Shown in pieces: positions 51,007-59,532 of a DNA stretch of 64,000 nucleotides. The notes beneath the pieces were generated by a model, which had not been told where the DNA came from, searched no databases, and saw only the letters and a list, made by a program, of their open reading frames with translations. How positions within the stretch are numbered: the stretch's first letter is position 1; each line of letters begins with the position of its first letter. A program made the translations under genes and the position numbers. Origin of the DNA: Arcicella rigui (GTDB taxonomy: Bacteria > Bacteroidota > Bacteroidia > Cytophagales > Spirosomataceae); the NCBI RefSeq assembly GCF_034929435.1, contig NZ_JAYFUM010000016.1, positions 93,182 to 157,181 on the forward strand, written 5' to 3'.

Positions 51007-51984
51007 CTACCTCTTAAAAACATTCTCTCGATGCCAAGCAAAATTTTCTAAAGCGGGTTGATATGCGGTTTGTTGGGGTAATACAATGTTTTTGCCTTCT
51101 AATTGATAAAAACTATAATCACTTTCTCGATTTTCTTTAAAAGATTTTGATATGATTATTTCGTAATGGTCGTTTACGGCAATCAATCCACGGTCAAAAG
51201 CCCTATGAAGATTGGGGCAAAGAGCAATACCATTACTCAACGTATTGTCAAACCCGATAGCAAAAGGAATAATATGACAAGCGTCCACCATCGAAATACT
51301 AAAAGAAGCCGACACGCTTAATCCAGACATAGCACAAGTAGCATCATAGATTTTTACTACTTCTCTTCTAAAAATAGTACCTCTATTATATACTTCTATT
51401 TGATAGGTTTCGGGGTCGAGGTTTTTCTTTAAATCTTCTAATTTACTTTTATAAGCAATGGAAGGCTCATAAATATCATTTTTGAGTTGAGCAAAGTAAT
51501 TATCTTGTTCAAAAGAATCTTGTTGGAGCGTCTTGTGGGGGAAATAGGTTTTTAGCAATACTTGTTTTAGGATATTTCTACTTTCTTGATTTAATAACAA
51601 AGTTGCCAAATTTATATCAATCATTGCATAAGCCACTGCTGCACTCAAATTGCCAAAACTTCGCATCGAGCCAGCATTTTCAATCCATAATTCACAACCT
51701 ACATTAGGCATTAATTGCCACCAATTCCCTTTTTCGCCTGTAAGATGAAAAAAAGGTAAAGTAAATCTTGGGTCATGTGCAGTAGTAACCAATTGATTCC
51801 AAAAAAGAGAGAATGAATGGGTAAGTTCTGGACTAATATAAATCTTGTGGTCGGGGATATGTCCTAATTCATATTCATGAATAATGGCTAATAGCAAAAT
51901 AGGTTTGTGCGGAGCACCTCCGTTTTTACTATCACGGCGTAGATGTGTAAAAGCATGAATAAAATAATCTAAAATATTAGACAT
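51007..51984 (-). CDS. HNH endonuclease, probable modification-dependent restriction enzyme
   Basis: The 325-residue product has an N-terminal domain with GGAPHKPILLLAIIHEYELG, which resembles the phosphorothioate-DNA-binding domain of ScoMcrA-like type IV enzymes. Its C-terminal HNH nuclease reads YDATCAMSGL, VDACHIIPFAIGFDNTLSNGIALCPNLHRAFDRGLIAVND. The HNH part is firm. The modified-DNA specificity rests on memory of the APHKPLLLL motif. No methylase or dnd genes are nearby, as expected for a stand-alone type IV restriction enzyme. It lies about 250 bp from the repeat array, on its 5' side. Confidence 0.78.
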   Translation of the reverse strand: MSNILDYFIHAFTHLRRDSKNGGAPHKPILLLAIIHEYELGHIPDHKIYISPELTHSFSLFWNQLVTTAHDPRFTLPFFHLTGEKGNWWQLMPNVGCELWIENAGSMRSFGNLSAAVAYAMIDINLATLLLNQESRNILKQVLLKTYFPHKTLQQDSFEQDNYFAQLKNDIYEPSIAYKSKLEDLKKNLDPETYQIEVYNRGTIFRREVVKIYDATCAMSGLSVSASFSISMVDACHIIPFAIGFDNTLSNGIALCPNLHRAFDRGLIAVNDHYEIIISKSFKENRESDYSFYQLEGKNIVLPQQTAYQPALENFAWHRENVFKR

Positions 51985-52056
51985 AAGTGATGAGGTTTTA
52001 AGTGTAAAAATAAGTATTTGTAGTACGAGTTTCCAAAAGTATAAAATGAATAAAAA

Positions 52057-52092
52057 AAAGAGTGGTCAAAAAACTAATTTTGACCACTCTTT
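52057..52092. terminator. Terminator between fabI and the HNH gene
   Basis: A 15-bp perfect stem (52057-52071 with 52078-52092), A-run on one side and T-run on the other. It serves fabI on the minus strand. Confidence 0.85.
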
Positions 52093-52165
52093 CTATTTTG
52101 TAAATCTTAAATGATTACTATGATTGATAATTGTTCCAAAGATTGAAAAATTATCAATACTTTAT

Positions 52166-52975
52166 TTAGCTCATTCTTGCTACGATTTCTTCTGAAATAC
52201 CTACCGAGCTAAAACCACCGTCGTGGAATAAGTTTTGCATCGTTACTTTTTTAGTAAGGTCAGAGAACAAAGTAATTACATAGTCAGCACATTCGTCAGC
52301 CGTAGCATTTCCTAAAGCCGACATTTCGTTGGCATATTCATAGAAAGCATTAAAGCCAGAAATACCAGTACCCGCAGTAGTTTTGGTTGGCGATTGTGAA
52401 ACAGTGTTTACTCTTGTTCCATTTTTCTTTCCGTAGTGATAGCCATAAGAGCGAGCGATAGATTCTAACATCGCTTTTGCTTGAGCCATATCTGTATAGT
52501 CAGGGAAAGAACGTTGTGCAGCGATATAAGACAAAGCCACAACAGAACCATTGTTGGCGATAGCGTCCATTTTATCAGCTACTTGCAACATTTTGTGAAA
52601 AGAAAGAGCCGAAACGTCTAAAGATTTCATAAACCATTCGTAGTTCAAATCGCTATATGGGCGGTTTTTACGAATGTTAGTACTCATACCGATTGAATGT
52701 AATACGAAATCAATTTTTCCGCCTAAAGCTTCCATTGAGCCTGCATAAAGTTTTTCCAAATCTTCTACTGAAGTAGCATCGGCAGGAATAATTTTTGCCT
52801 CGCACTCTTCCGCCAATTTGTTGATTTCTCCCATTCGCATCGCCAAAGGAGCGTTTGTGAGTGTAATAATTGCTCCTTCTTCTTTAGCACGTTGAGCTAC
52901 TTTCCAAGCGATTGAGTTGGAATCTAATGCTCCAGAGATGATACCTCTCTTTCCTTTTAATAAACCGTATGACAT
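52166..52975 (-). CDS. fabI: Enoyl-ACP reductase (NADH)
   Basis: The 269-residue short-chain dehydrogenase catalyses the last reduction of fatty acid elongation. It begins LLKGKRGIISGALDSNSIAWKVAQRAKEEGA (the FabI-type cofactor loop), has DFVLHSIGMS, and the catalytic Y160-x6-K167 (FPDYTDMAQAKAMLE), with Y150 in VALSYIAAQR. The C-terminal HDGGFSSVGISEE is usual. Length is normal. It is divergent from the acetyltransferase gene and stands alone. Confidence 0.95.
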   Translation of the reverse strand: MSYGLLKGKRGIISGALDSNSIAWKVAQRAKEEGAIITLTNAPLAMRMGEINKLAEECEAKIIPADATSVEDLEKLYAGSMEALGGKIDFVLHSIGMSTNIRKNRPYSDLNYEWFMKSLDVSALSFHKMLQVADKMDAIANNGSVVALSYIAAQRSFPDYTDMAQAKAMLESIARSYGYHYGKKNGTRVNTVSQSPTKTTAGTGISGFNAFYEYANEMSALGNATADECADYVITLFSDLTKKVTMQNLFHDGGFSSVGISEEIVARMS

Positions 52976-53145
52976 TGTTTTGATTTCTGATTTTTGATTT
53001 TAGAAGCTTTGGACTTTAAAAAATACTTCAAATCTAAGGATATTCTTAGGATATGGAGTTCATTTTAAAATAATTAACTATTTTAGCCACGTTCTAAAGT
53101 CAAGGTTAAATTTTGACCAAAAGTAATATTTTTTTTCTTAAAACC

Positions 53146-53586
53146 ATGAATATTCAGATTAGGCAAGCCACAAAAGCAGATTTACCTGCTATTCTAAATC
53201 TCTATGCTACGGTATTAGACAAGGGTAAAGTTTTGAGTATCGAACAAGCAGAAACACTCTTTGCCAAGATGGCGGTTTATCCTAATTATAAAGTGTATGT
53301 GGCTGAAAACGAAGCTGGCATCATTGGTACTTTTGCTTTATTGATTATGGATAATTTGGCACATGTGGGTACACCTTCGGGCGTGGTTGAAGACGTAGTA
53401 GTGGCAGACGAAGTACAAGGAAAAGGCATTGGAAAAGCCATGATGAATTTTGCAATGGAGCGTTGTAAGGAAGTAGGTTGTTATAAATTGGTACTTTCCA
53501 GCAACCTAAAACGCCACGAAGCCCATGCTTTTTATGAAAGTTTAGCTTTTGAAAAACATGGATTTAGCTTTAGGGTGAATCTCTAA
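53146..53586 (+). CDS. GNAT-family N-acetyltransferase
   Basis: From ATG 53146 (an upstream TTG is rejected) the product has 146 residues. It begins MNIQIRQATKADLPAILNLY and carries GVVEDVVVADEVQGKGIGKAMMNFAMERCKEVGCYKL with the Q-G-K-G-I-G acetyl-CoA loop. It ends AHAFYESLAFEKHGFSFRV, the usual GNAT finish. The substrate is unknown. It precedes the rimP operon by about 200 bp but has its own transcription unit. Confidence 0.92.
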   Translation: MNIQIRQATKADLPAILNLYATVLDKGKVLSIEQAETLFAKMAVYPNYKVYVAENEAGIIGTFALLIMDNLAHVGTPSGVVEDVVVADEVQGKGIGKAMMNFAMERCKEVGCYKLVLSSNLKRHEAHAFYESLAFEKHGFSFRVNL

Positions 53587-53671
53587 AAAATGAAAAGTGA
53601 AGAGAAATATCAGGATAAAAAATCTAAAAGATAATTAGTTGATTAAAAAGCGTGTAAAGGCTACGTTAAAC

Positions 53672-53702
53672 TTGTTTTCTTTCATAAAATGTATTACTTT
53701 TG
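53672..53702 (+). promoter_or_regulatory. Promoter of the rimP-nusA-infB operon (TTG-N20-TACTTTTG)
   Basis: TTG at 53672-53674 and TACTTTTG at 53695-53702 match the Bacteroidota sigma-A promoter with normal spacing. Transcription would begin near 53709, immediately before the hairpin at 53718. Confidence 0.68.
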
Positions 53703-53717
53703 CAGAGAAATTAAAGG

Positions 53718-53745
53718 AAGAGGGGTCGATAATCCCTCTTTTTTG
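53718..53745 (+). promoter_or_regulatory. Terminator-like leader hairpin of rimP
   Basis: AAGAGGG (53718-53724) pairs with CCCTCTT (53734-53740), loop nine bases, followed by TTTTGTTTATT. It lies about ten bases after the predicted transcription start, so it could act as an early attenuator of the operon or stabilise the 5' end. Confidence 0.55.
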
Positions 53746-53760
53746 TTTATTAGATTGTAG

Positions 53761-53778
53761 CACGATGATGAAATCGTG
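53761..53778 (+). promoter_or_regulatory. Second leader hairpin before rimP
   Basis: CACGAT (53761-53766) pairs with ATCGTG (53773-53778), eight bases before the ATG at 53787. It resembles the dispersed CACGA/TCGTG hairpins and touches the ribosome binding region (AAAGAAAA). Confidence 0.45.
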
Positions 53779-53786
53779 AAAGAAAA

Positions 53787-54263
53787 ATGACAAAAGAGAA
53801 AATCGCCGAACTTATCGAACCATATCTTGAAGAAGGTAGATTGTTTATCGTAGATATTCAGGTAAGTGCTGGTAAAACAAGAACAAACATCACTATTTTA
53901 TTAGATACCGACGAAGGTATCAAAATAGAAGAATGTGCCTCTGTAAGTAGAAGATTAGCCCATTATATCGAAACCAACGATTTAATAACGGGAGCTTACA
54001 ATTTAGAAATTTCGTCTCCGGGTATCGACTTTCCGTTGGCTTCCAAACGCCAATTTACCAAAAACATTGGTAGAAATTTGAAAGTAATTTTAAAAGAAAG
54101 TATCGAGAAAGTAGGAGTGTTGGAAGATGTAAATGATGAGGGAATTCTTTTCAAGGAAGAAATCAAAAAAACAAAAAGTAAGAAAGTAGAGCCAATTGTT
54201 GAAGCTATCACAATTCCTTTTTCGAGCATACAACAAGCAAAAGTACAAATATCGTTTAAATAA
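53787..54263 (+). CDS. rimP: Ribosome maturation factor RimP
   Basis: The 158-residue product assists 30S subunit maturation. It has the N-terminal domain (ELIEPYLEEGRLFIVDIQVSAGKTRTNITILLDTDEGIKIEECASVSRRLAHYIE), the YNLEISSPGIDFPL motif, and a C-terminal SH3-like barrel. It is first in the classic rimP-nusA-infB operon, with the promoter at 53672-53702 and two leader hairpins. The basic stretch KKTKSKKVEP near residue 130 is slightly longer than in E. coli. Confidence 0.94.
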   Translation: MTKEKIAELIEPYLEEGRLFIVDIQVSAGKTRTNITILLDTDEGIKIEECASVSRRLAHYIETNDLITGAYNLEISSPGIDFPLASKRQFTKNIGRNLKVILKESIEKVGVLEDVNDEGILFKEEIKKTKSKKVEPIVEAITIPFSSIQQAKVQISFK

Positions 54264-54368
54264 TGGTCGAGTTGCCGAATTGTTGAATTGTTGAGCTTTA
54301 GAGAACCATCTCTTACTTATACATTTTTACTGCTTGGCTTTTTTGCTCATTAATAAAATTATGAAAAG

Positions 54369-55616
54369 ATGAACAGTGCAGAGTTAATTTCGTCGTTTGC
54401 GGATTTTGCAAAAGAAAAAAACATTGACCGCCCGACGATGATAAAAGTGCTGGAAGACGTATTCCGCACGATGATTCGTAAGAGATACGGTACAGACGAA
54501 AATTTTGACGTAATTATCAACCCTGAAAGTGGCGACTTAGAAATGTGGCGTACACGTGAAATCGTTGATGATAATTCAGAAGATATTTGGGATTACGACA
54601 AAATTCCATTGGCTGAAGCGAAGTTGATTGAACCTGATTTTGAAATCGGTGAAGAAGTAGCTGAGTTAATCAAATTAGAGGATTTCGGTCGTAGAATTGT
54701 TCAAACGGCTCGTCAGACATTGATCCAAAAAGTTAAAGATTTAGAAAAAGAGGGTCTCTTTGATAAATACAAAGACTTAGTAGGAGAAATGGTAACGGGT
54801 GATGTGTATCAAATTATTGGGAAAGAATTTATCATCACTGATAGCGAAGGCAATGAATTGACTTTGCCGAAGTCGGAGATGATTCAGAAAGACCGTTTCA
54901 AAAAAGGTGAATCCGTAAAAGCGGTAATTCATAAAGTAGATATGAATAATGGTACGCCAAAGATTATTCTTTCACGTACTTCACCTGTTTTCTTGGAACG
55001 TTTGTTTGAGCAAGAAATTCCTGAGATTTATGACGGACAAATTATGATTCGTAAGGTAGTACGTGAGCCGGGCGAGCGTGCAAAAGTTGCCGTAGAATCG
55101 TATGACGACCGCATAGACCCAGTAGGTGCTTGTGTAGGGATGAAGGGTTCTCGTATTCATGGAATAGTTCGTGAATTACAGAATGAAAACATCGACGTTA
55201 TCAATTATACAGAAAACCTTGAGCTTTTGGTGGGCCGTGCATTAAGCCCAGCGAAAGTAAGTTCAATGAATATTGATAAAGAAAGAAAAAGAATTGCGGT
55301 GTATTTACAACCAGACCAAGTGTCGTTGGCAATTGGTAAAGGCGGACAGAATATCAAGTTAGCTGGAAAGTTGGTTGGTTACGAATTGGACGTTTATCGT
55401 GATATTAAAGAAAGTGAAGTTGATGAAGAAGACGTTGATTTAACTGAGTTTTCTGATGAAATCGAAGATTGGGTAATTGCAGAATTACACAAAATCGGCT
55501 TGGATACGGCAAAACAAGTTCTGAAATTAAACAGCGATGAGTTGATTCGCCGTACAGAACTTGAAGAAGAAACCGTAAACGAGGTATTATCAATTCTACG
55601 TTCAGAGTTTGAATAA
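54369..55616 (+). CDS. nusA: Transcription termination/antitermination factor NusA
   Basis: The 415-residue product binds RNA polymerase and RNA to control pausing and termination. It has the N-terminal polymerase-binding domain (1-125), an S1 domain (GEMVTGDVYQIIGKEF), and two KH domains with DPVGACVGMKGSRIHGIVRELQNENIDVI and VSLAIGKGGQNIKLAGKLVG. The last about 60 residues are an acidic helical domain (DWVIAELHKIGLDTAKQVL) related to the NusA repeats. Length is usual for Bacteroidota. It lies about 105 bp after rimP in the same operon. Confidence 0.96.
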   Translation: MNSAELISSFADFAKEKNIDRPTMIKVLEDVFRTMIRKRYGTDENFDVIINPESGDLEMWRTREIVDDNSEDIWDYDKIPLAEAKLIEPDFEIGEEVAELIKLEDFGRRIVQTARQTLIQKVKDLEKEGLFDKYKDLVGEMVTGDVYQIIGKEFIITDSEGNELTLPKSEMIQKDRFKKGESVKAVIHKVDMNNGTPKIILSRTSPVFLERLFEQEIPEIYDGQIMIRKVVREPGERAKVAVESYDDRIDPVGACVGMKGSRIHGIVRELQNENIDVINYTENLELLVGRALSPAKVSSMNIDKERKRIAVYLQPDQVSLAIGKGGQNIKLAGKLVGYELDVYRDIKESEVDEEDVDLTEFSDEIEDWVIAELHKIGLDTAKQVLKLNSDELIRRTELEEETVNEVLSILRSEFE

Positions 55617-55622
55617 TTTAGA

Positions 55623-55695
55623 ATGAGTAAGTGATTGAATGATAGAATAGTCATTGTTTTATTTCACTTACTCATCAAAGCTATTCTATCATTCA
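55623..55695 (+). repeat. Interleaved inverted repeats between nusA and infB (possible pseudoknot)
   Basis: A (55623-55634) is complementary to A' (55664-55675) over 12 bases and B (55636-55650) to B' (55681-55695) over 15 bases, in the order A-B-A'-B'. This order allows an H-type pseudoknot or two mutually exclusive hairpins in the mRNA between two core translation genes. The infB start is 45 bases further on. Confidence 0.7.
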
Positions 55696-55740
55696 TTACT
55701 TAAAATTTGAAATTATTATAGAAAAGTATCAACAGAAATT

Positions 55741-58700
55741 ATGGCAGAAGATAAAATGATGCGTTTGAGCCTTGTGGCAAAGCAGATTAACGTGGGAACC
55801 TCAACCATTGTTCAATATCTCTCTGTCAAAGGCCATAAGGTTGAGAACAACCCCAACGCCAAACTTAATTTTGAGCAACTCAAGCTCGTAGCAAAAGAAT
55901 ATGGTGCTGAATCTCTCTTGAAAGATGTCAGTGCTTCTTCGGCTTCAAAACCAGCTGAAGAGATTGTAGTACCTGCTAAAAAGCAGGATGATGGCTTACC
56001 TTTATACTTTAGAGAAAAAGACAAAGCAGTAGAGCCAACTAAAGCACCCGAACAACCAAAGGTTGAAAAAGACGCTGACGTAATTTTGGGAAGAGCAGAA
56101 GTACAGTTTAAAGTACTTGGTAAAATTGAATTAGATGCTAAAGGAAATCCAATTCCTCCGAAGCCCGTTCAAGCAGAACCAAAGCCCGAACCTAAACCAG
56201 AGCCAAAAGTAGAAGAGCCAGTAATTGTAAATGTAGAGCCTGTAAAACCAGAGCCTAAGCCGGTAGAAATTAAAGTAGAAGTAGTAAAACCAGAGCCTGT
56301 TCCAGCGGTAGTAGCAGCAGAACCAATTAAAGTAGTTGAACCTGCCAAAGTGGAAAAGGTTGAAGAAGCTCCAAAACCAGAGCCTGTTGTGGTTGTGGTG
56401 GAGAAACCTGTCGTGATAGAAGAAGTCGTAACACCAATAGCGGTTGCACCAAAACCTACTGAAGTAGCAGCAACACCAGCCAATAATCAGAATCAACACA
56501 ATAGACCACAAGGTGGGGTGAATAATAACAATAACCAAAACCAACACAACAAGCCACAAGGCGGAGGGAATAATAACCAAAACCAACAAAATAAGCCGCA
56601 CGGTGGCGGGAATCAGAACCAACATCCACAGCATAATAAGCAACAGGGAGGAGGAAATCATAACCAAAACCCACAGCACAACAAGCAACAAGGGGGTGGT
56701 AATGTAAATCAACAAAACCATAACCGTCCTGCTCAGCAAGGTGGAGGAAATTCATTTACGCCAAACACGCCTCAACAACCTCAACAACAACGCCCTGCTC
56801 CAGTTCAAAAGTTAGGTCGTAACGACGAAATCCCAGAGGATACTTCAAATGTTGAATTGATTGAAGCAAAAGGCGAGCAGTTGAAAGGACTTACGGTTTT
56901 AGGTAAAATTGCCTTGCCAGTTGAGCCTTCTCGTGGTGGTTCGAGAAACAACAACAATAACAAGAAGAAACGCAAGCGTATTGATAAACCGGGTGGAGCA
57001 AAAGTAACTGAAGCTGAAATCCGTAATGAAAGAGGTGCACCTCGTCCGAAAAAAGACGGAGTACCAAACAACGCTCCAGCTACGAATGACCCTAATGCTA
57101 AAAAACCTAATAACCAAGGTAATAATAGTAACACTGGTTCAAACAATACGAATAACAATAACAACAATCAGAACAATAATAATAACAACGCAAACAACAA
57201 CTTTAAGAAGAAGCAAGGAGGCAATAATAATAATAACAATAATGCTGGAAATGCTCCTAAGAAAGAAGTAAAAGGCGAAGTTTCTGAAAAACAAATCCAA
57301 GACCAAATCAAGGCTACGATGGCTCGTCTGCAAGGACAAACCACGAAGTCGAACTTTGGTGCTAAAGAACGTCGTGTAAAACGTAAGTTCCGTGCAGAAA
57401 GAGACGAACAACGTCAGTTAGCAGAAAACGAAGAAGCAAAAATCTTGAAAGTAACTGAGTTTATCTCAGCAAGTGAATTAGCTTCTTTAATGGATGTATC
57501 TGTAAACGAAATTATTTCTACTTGTATGAGTTTAGGAATGTTCGTTTCAATCAACCAACGTCTTGAAGCAGATGTCATTGCTTTAATTACCGAAGAATTT
57601 GGTTTTGATGTTCAGTTCGTTTCGGCAGAAGAAGAAATCGAATCGGCAATTGTTGAAGCGGAGGATGCTCCAGAAGATTTATTACCGAGAGCTCCAATCG
57701 TAACCATTATGGGTCACGTTGACCACGGTAAAACTTCTTTACTTGACTACATCCGTCGTGCAAAAGTAGCGGCTGGTGAAGCAGGGGGTATTACACAGCA
57801 CATTGGTGCGTATTCAGTAAAACATGACGATGGTCGTAGAATTACTTTCTTAGATACTCCGGGTCACGAGGCGTTTACAGCCATGCGTGCCAGAGGTGCT
57901 AAGTTGACAGACGTTGCCATTATCGTAATTGCAGCCGATGATGCCGTGATGCCACAAACAGAGGAAGCTATCAACCACGCAATGGTAGCAGGCGTACCTA
58001 TCGTTTTTGCTTTCTCGAAAGTAGATAAGCCGGGTGCAAATACTGAGAAAATTCGTGAGCAATTATCTATCAAAAATATGCTGGTTGAAGAATGGGGGGG
58101 TAAATACCAAACCCAAGAAATTTCTTCTAAATCAGGTTTAGGTATTAATGAATTATTAGAGAAAGTATTGTTAGAAGCAGAATTATTAGAATTGAAAGCC
58201 AATCCTAATAAACGTGCAGTAGGTGCTGTTATCGAGGCTTCATTAGATAAAGGTCGTGGTTATGTTGCCAATATCATGGTACAATCAGGTACTTTGAAAG
58301 TAGGTGATATGATGCTTGCGGGAGCTCATTACGGTCGTGTGAAAGCGATGTTTGATTACCGTGGCGTAAAATTAAAAGAAGCTGGGCCTTCAATACCAGT
58401 ACAAGTATTAGGTTTGAGTGGTGCACCAGCCGCAGGTGATAAACTTAGCGTAATGGAAAATGAGCGTGATGCACGTGAAATTGCCAACAAACGTGAGCAA
58501 ATCATCCGTGAACAATCTTTACGTACTCGTAAACATATTACGCTTGAAGAAATCGGTCGTCGTAAGGCAATTGGTACATTCAAAGAATTGAACGTAATTG
58601 TGAAAGGTGACGTGGATGGTTCAGTAGAAGCATTGTCGGATTCATTATTGAAACTATCAACCGAAGAAGTACAAGTTCGTATTATTCACAAAGGCGTTGG

Positions 58701-59193
58701 CCAGGTTTCAGAATCAGACGTATTGTTGGCTTCTGCTTCAGACGCTGTAATTGTTGCATTCCAAGTTCGTCCAAGCGTAAACGCTCGTCGTTTGGCAGAA
58801 AACGAACAAATCGAAATCCGTACTTATTCAGTTATTTACCAAGCAATTGATGATGTTCGTGATGCGATGGAAGGCTTATTAGCTCCAACATTTGAAGAAG
58901 TTATCACTGCTAATATCGAAATCCGTGATGTATTCAAGATTTCTAAAGTAGGTACAGTAGCAGGTTGTTATGTATTGGACGGAACGGTGAAACGTGCCCA
59001 TAAAATCCGTGTTATTCGTGACTTCGTGGTTGTTCATGAAGGCGAAATTTCTGCCTTGAAACGTTTCAAAGACGATGTAGCAGAAGTGAAATTCGGATAC
59101 GAATGTGGCCTTTCTGTGAAAAACTTCAACGACCTCGAAGTTGGCGACAATATCGAATGTTACGAAATGAAAGAATTGAAACGTACTTTATAA
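55741..59193 (+). CDS. infB: Translation initiation factor IF-2
   Basis: The 1150-residue GTPase places initiator tRNA on the ribosome. An N-terminal IF2_N-like start (MRLSLVAKQINVGTSTIVQYLSVKG) leads into a very long low-complexity part: Pro/Glu/Lys/Val-rich at about 110-240, a Gln/Asn/Gly/His-rich repeat at 245-340, and an Asn-rich tract at 440-505. The conserved core from about 560 has G1 GHVDHGKTSLL, G2/G3 GGITQHIGA and DTPGHEAF, then VFAFSKVDKPG where NKxD is expected. IF2-specific barrels and KRTL end follow. It is third in the rimP operon. Confidence 0.97.
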   Translation: MAEDKMMRLSLVAKQINVGTSTIVQYLSVKGHKVENNPNAKLNFEQLKLVAKEYGAESLLKDVSASSASKPAEEIVVPAKKQDDGLPLYFREKDKAVEPTKAPEQPKVEKDADVILGRAEVQFKVLGKIELDAKGNPIPPKPVQAEPKPEPKPEPKVEEPVIVNVEPVKPEPKPVEIKVEVVKPEPVPAVVAAEPIKVVEPAKVEKVEEAPKPEPVVVVVEKPVVIEEVVTPIAVAPKPTEVAATPANNQNQHNRPQGGVNNNNNQNQHNKPQGGGNNNQNQQNKPHGGGNQNQHPQHNKQQGGGNHNQNPQHNKQQGGGNVNQQNHNRPAQQGGGNSFTPNTPQQPQQQRPAPVQKLGRNDEIPEDTSNVELIEAKGEQLKGLTVLGKIALPVEPSRGGSRNNNNNKKKRKRIDKPGGAKVTEAEIRNERGAPRPKKDGVPNNAPATNDPNAKKPNNQGNNSNTGSNNTNNNNNNQNNNNNNANNNFKKKQGGNNNNNNNAGNAPKKEVKGEVSEKQIQDQIKATMARLQGQTTKSNFGAKERRVKRKFRAERDEQRQLAENEEAKILKVTEFISASELASLMDVSVNEIISTCMSLGMFVSINQRLEADVIALITEEFGFDVQFVSAEEEIESAIVEAEDAPEDLLPRAPIVTIMGHVDHGKTSLLDYIRRAKVAAGEAGGITQHIGAYSVKHDDGRRITFLDTPGHEAFTAMRARGAKLTDVAIIVIAADDAVMPQTEEAINHAMVAGVPIVFAFSKVDKPGANTEKIREQLSIKNMLVEEWGGKYQTQEISSKSGLGINELLEKVLLEAELLELKANPNKRAVGAVIEASLDKGRGYVANIMVQSGTLKVGDMMLAGAHYGRVKAMFDYRGVKLKEAGPSIPVQVLGLSGAPAAGDKLSVMENERDAREIANKREQIIREQSLRTRKHITLEEIGRRKAIGTFKELNVIVKGDVDGSVEALSDSLLKLSTEEVQVRIIHKGVGQVSESDVLLASASDAVIVAFQVRPSVNARRLAENEQIEIRTYSVIYQAIDDVRDAMEGLLAPTFEEVITANIEIRDVFKISKVGTVAGCYVLDGTVKRAHKIRVIRDFVVVHEGEISALKRFKDDVAEVKFGYECGLSVKNFNDLEVGDNIECYEMKELKRTL

Positions 59194-59532
59194 GTATGAA
59201 TGAAATAGTAATTTAGGCTGTCGGATTTCAGCTAAAAGTATTTATGGCGTTGTAATCATGTTAATTAGATTGCTGATGACGATAAATCTTTTTATAATAA
59301 TCTGATAGCTGACAACTGAAAGCTTATTTCACAAATCATATTATTTTCCCAAAAAAGCTCGGAGATTTCTTCGGGCTTTTTTCGTATTCATCAAGTAATT
59401 ATCAGCGAATGCTCGGATTTTGTAAAATAATATAGATTAATCAGAGGTATGGGAACAAAACGTATAGAATTAATATAAAATCATGTTAATTTTATATTCT
59501 TATTGATGAACCAACCTAATGTATCTTATTTT
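59194..59532. other. Intergenic region between infB and the VCBS lipoprotein gene
   Basis: Apart from the infB terminator (59351-59382) this 339-bp AT-rich gap holds no clear feature; degenerate repeat words (CGGATTTCAGCT, GATAGCTGACAACTGAAAGC) are present. Confidence 0.45.
59351..59382 (+). terminator. Terminator after infB
   Basis: AAAAAAGCTCG (59351-59361) pairs with CGGGCTTTTTT (59372-59382) with one G-T pair. Confidence 0.78.

Noticed and set aside
56131..56739. Long antisense frame opposite infB
   Set aside because: A shadow of the low-complexity Pro/Glu and Gln/Asn region of infB; its composition (Trp, Phe, Tyr, Leu, Val) is that of the reversed repeat codons.
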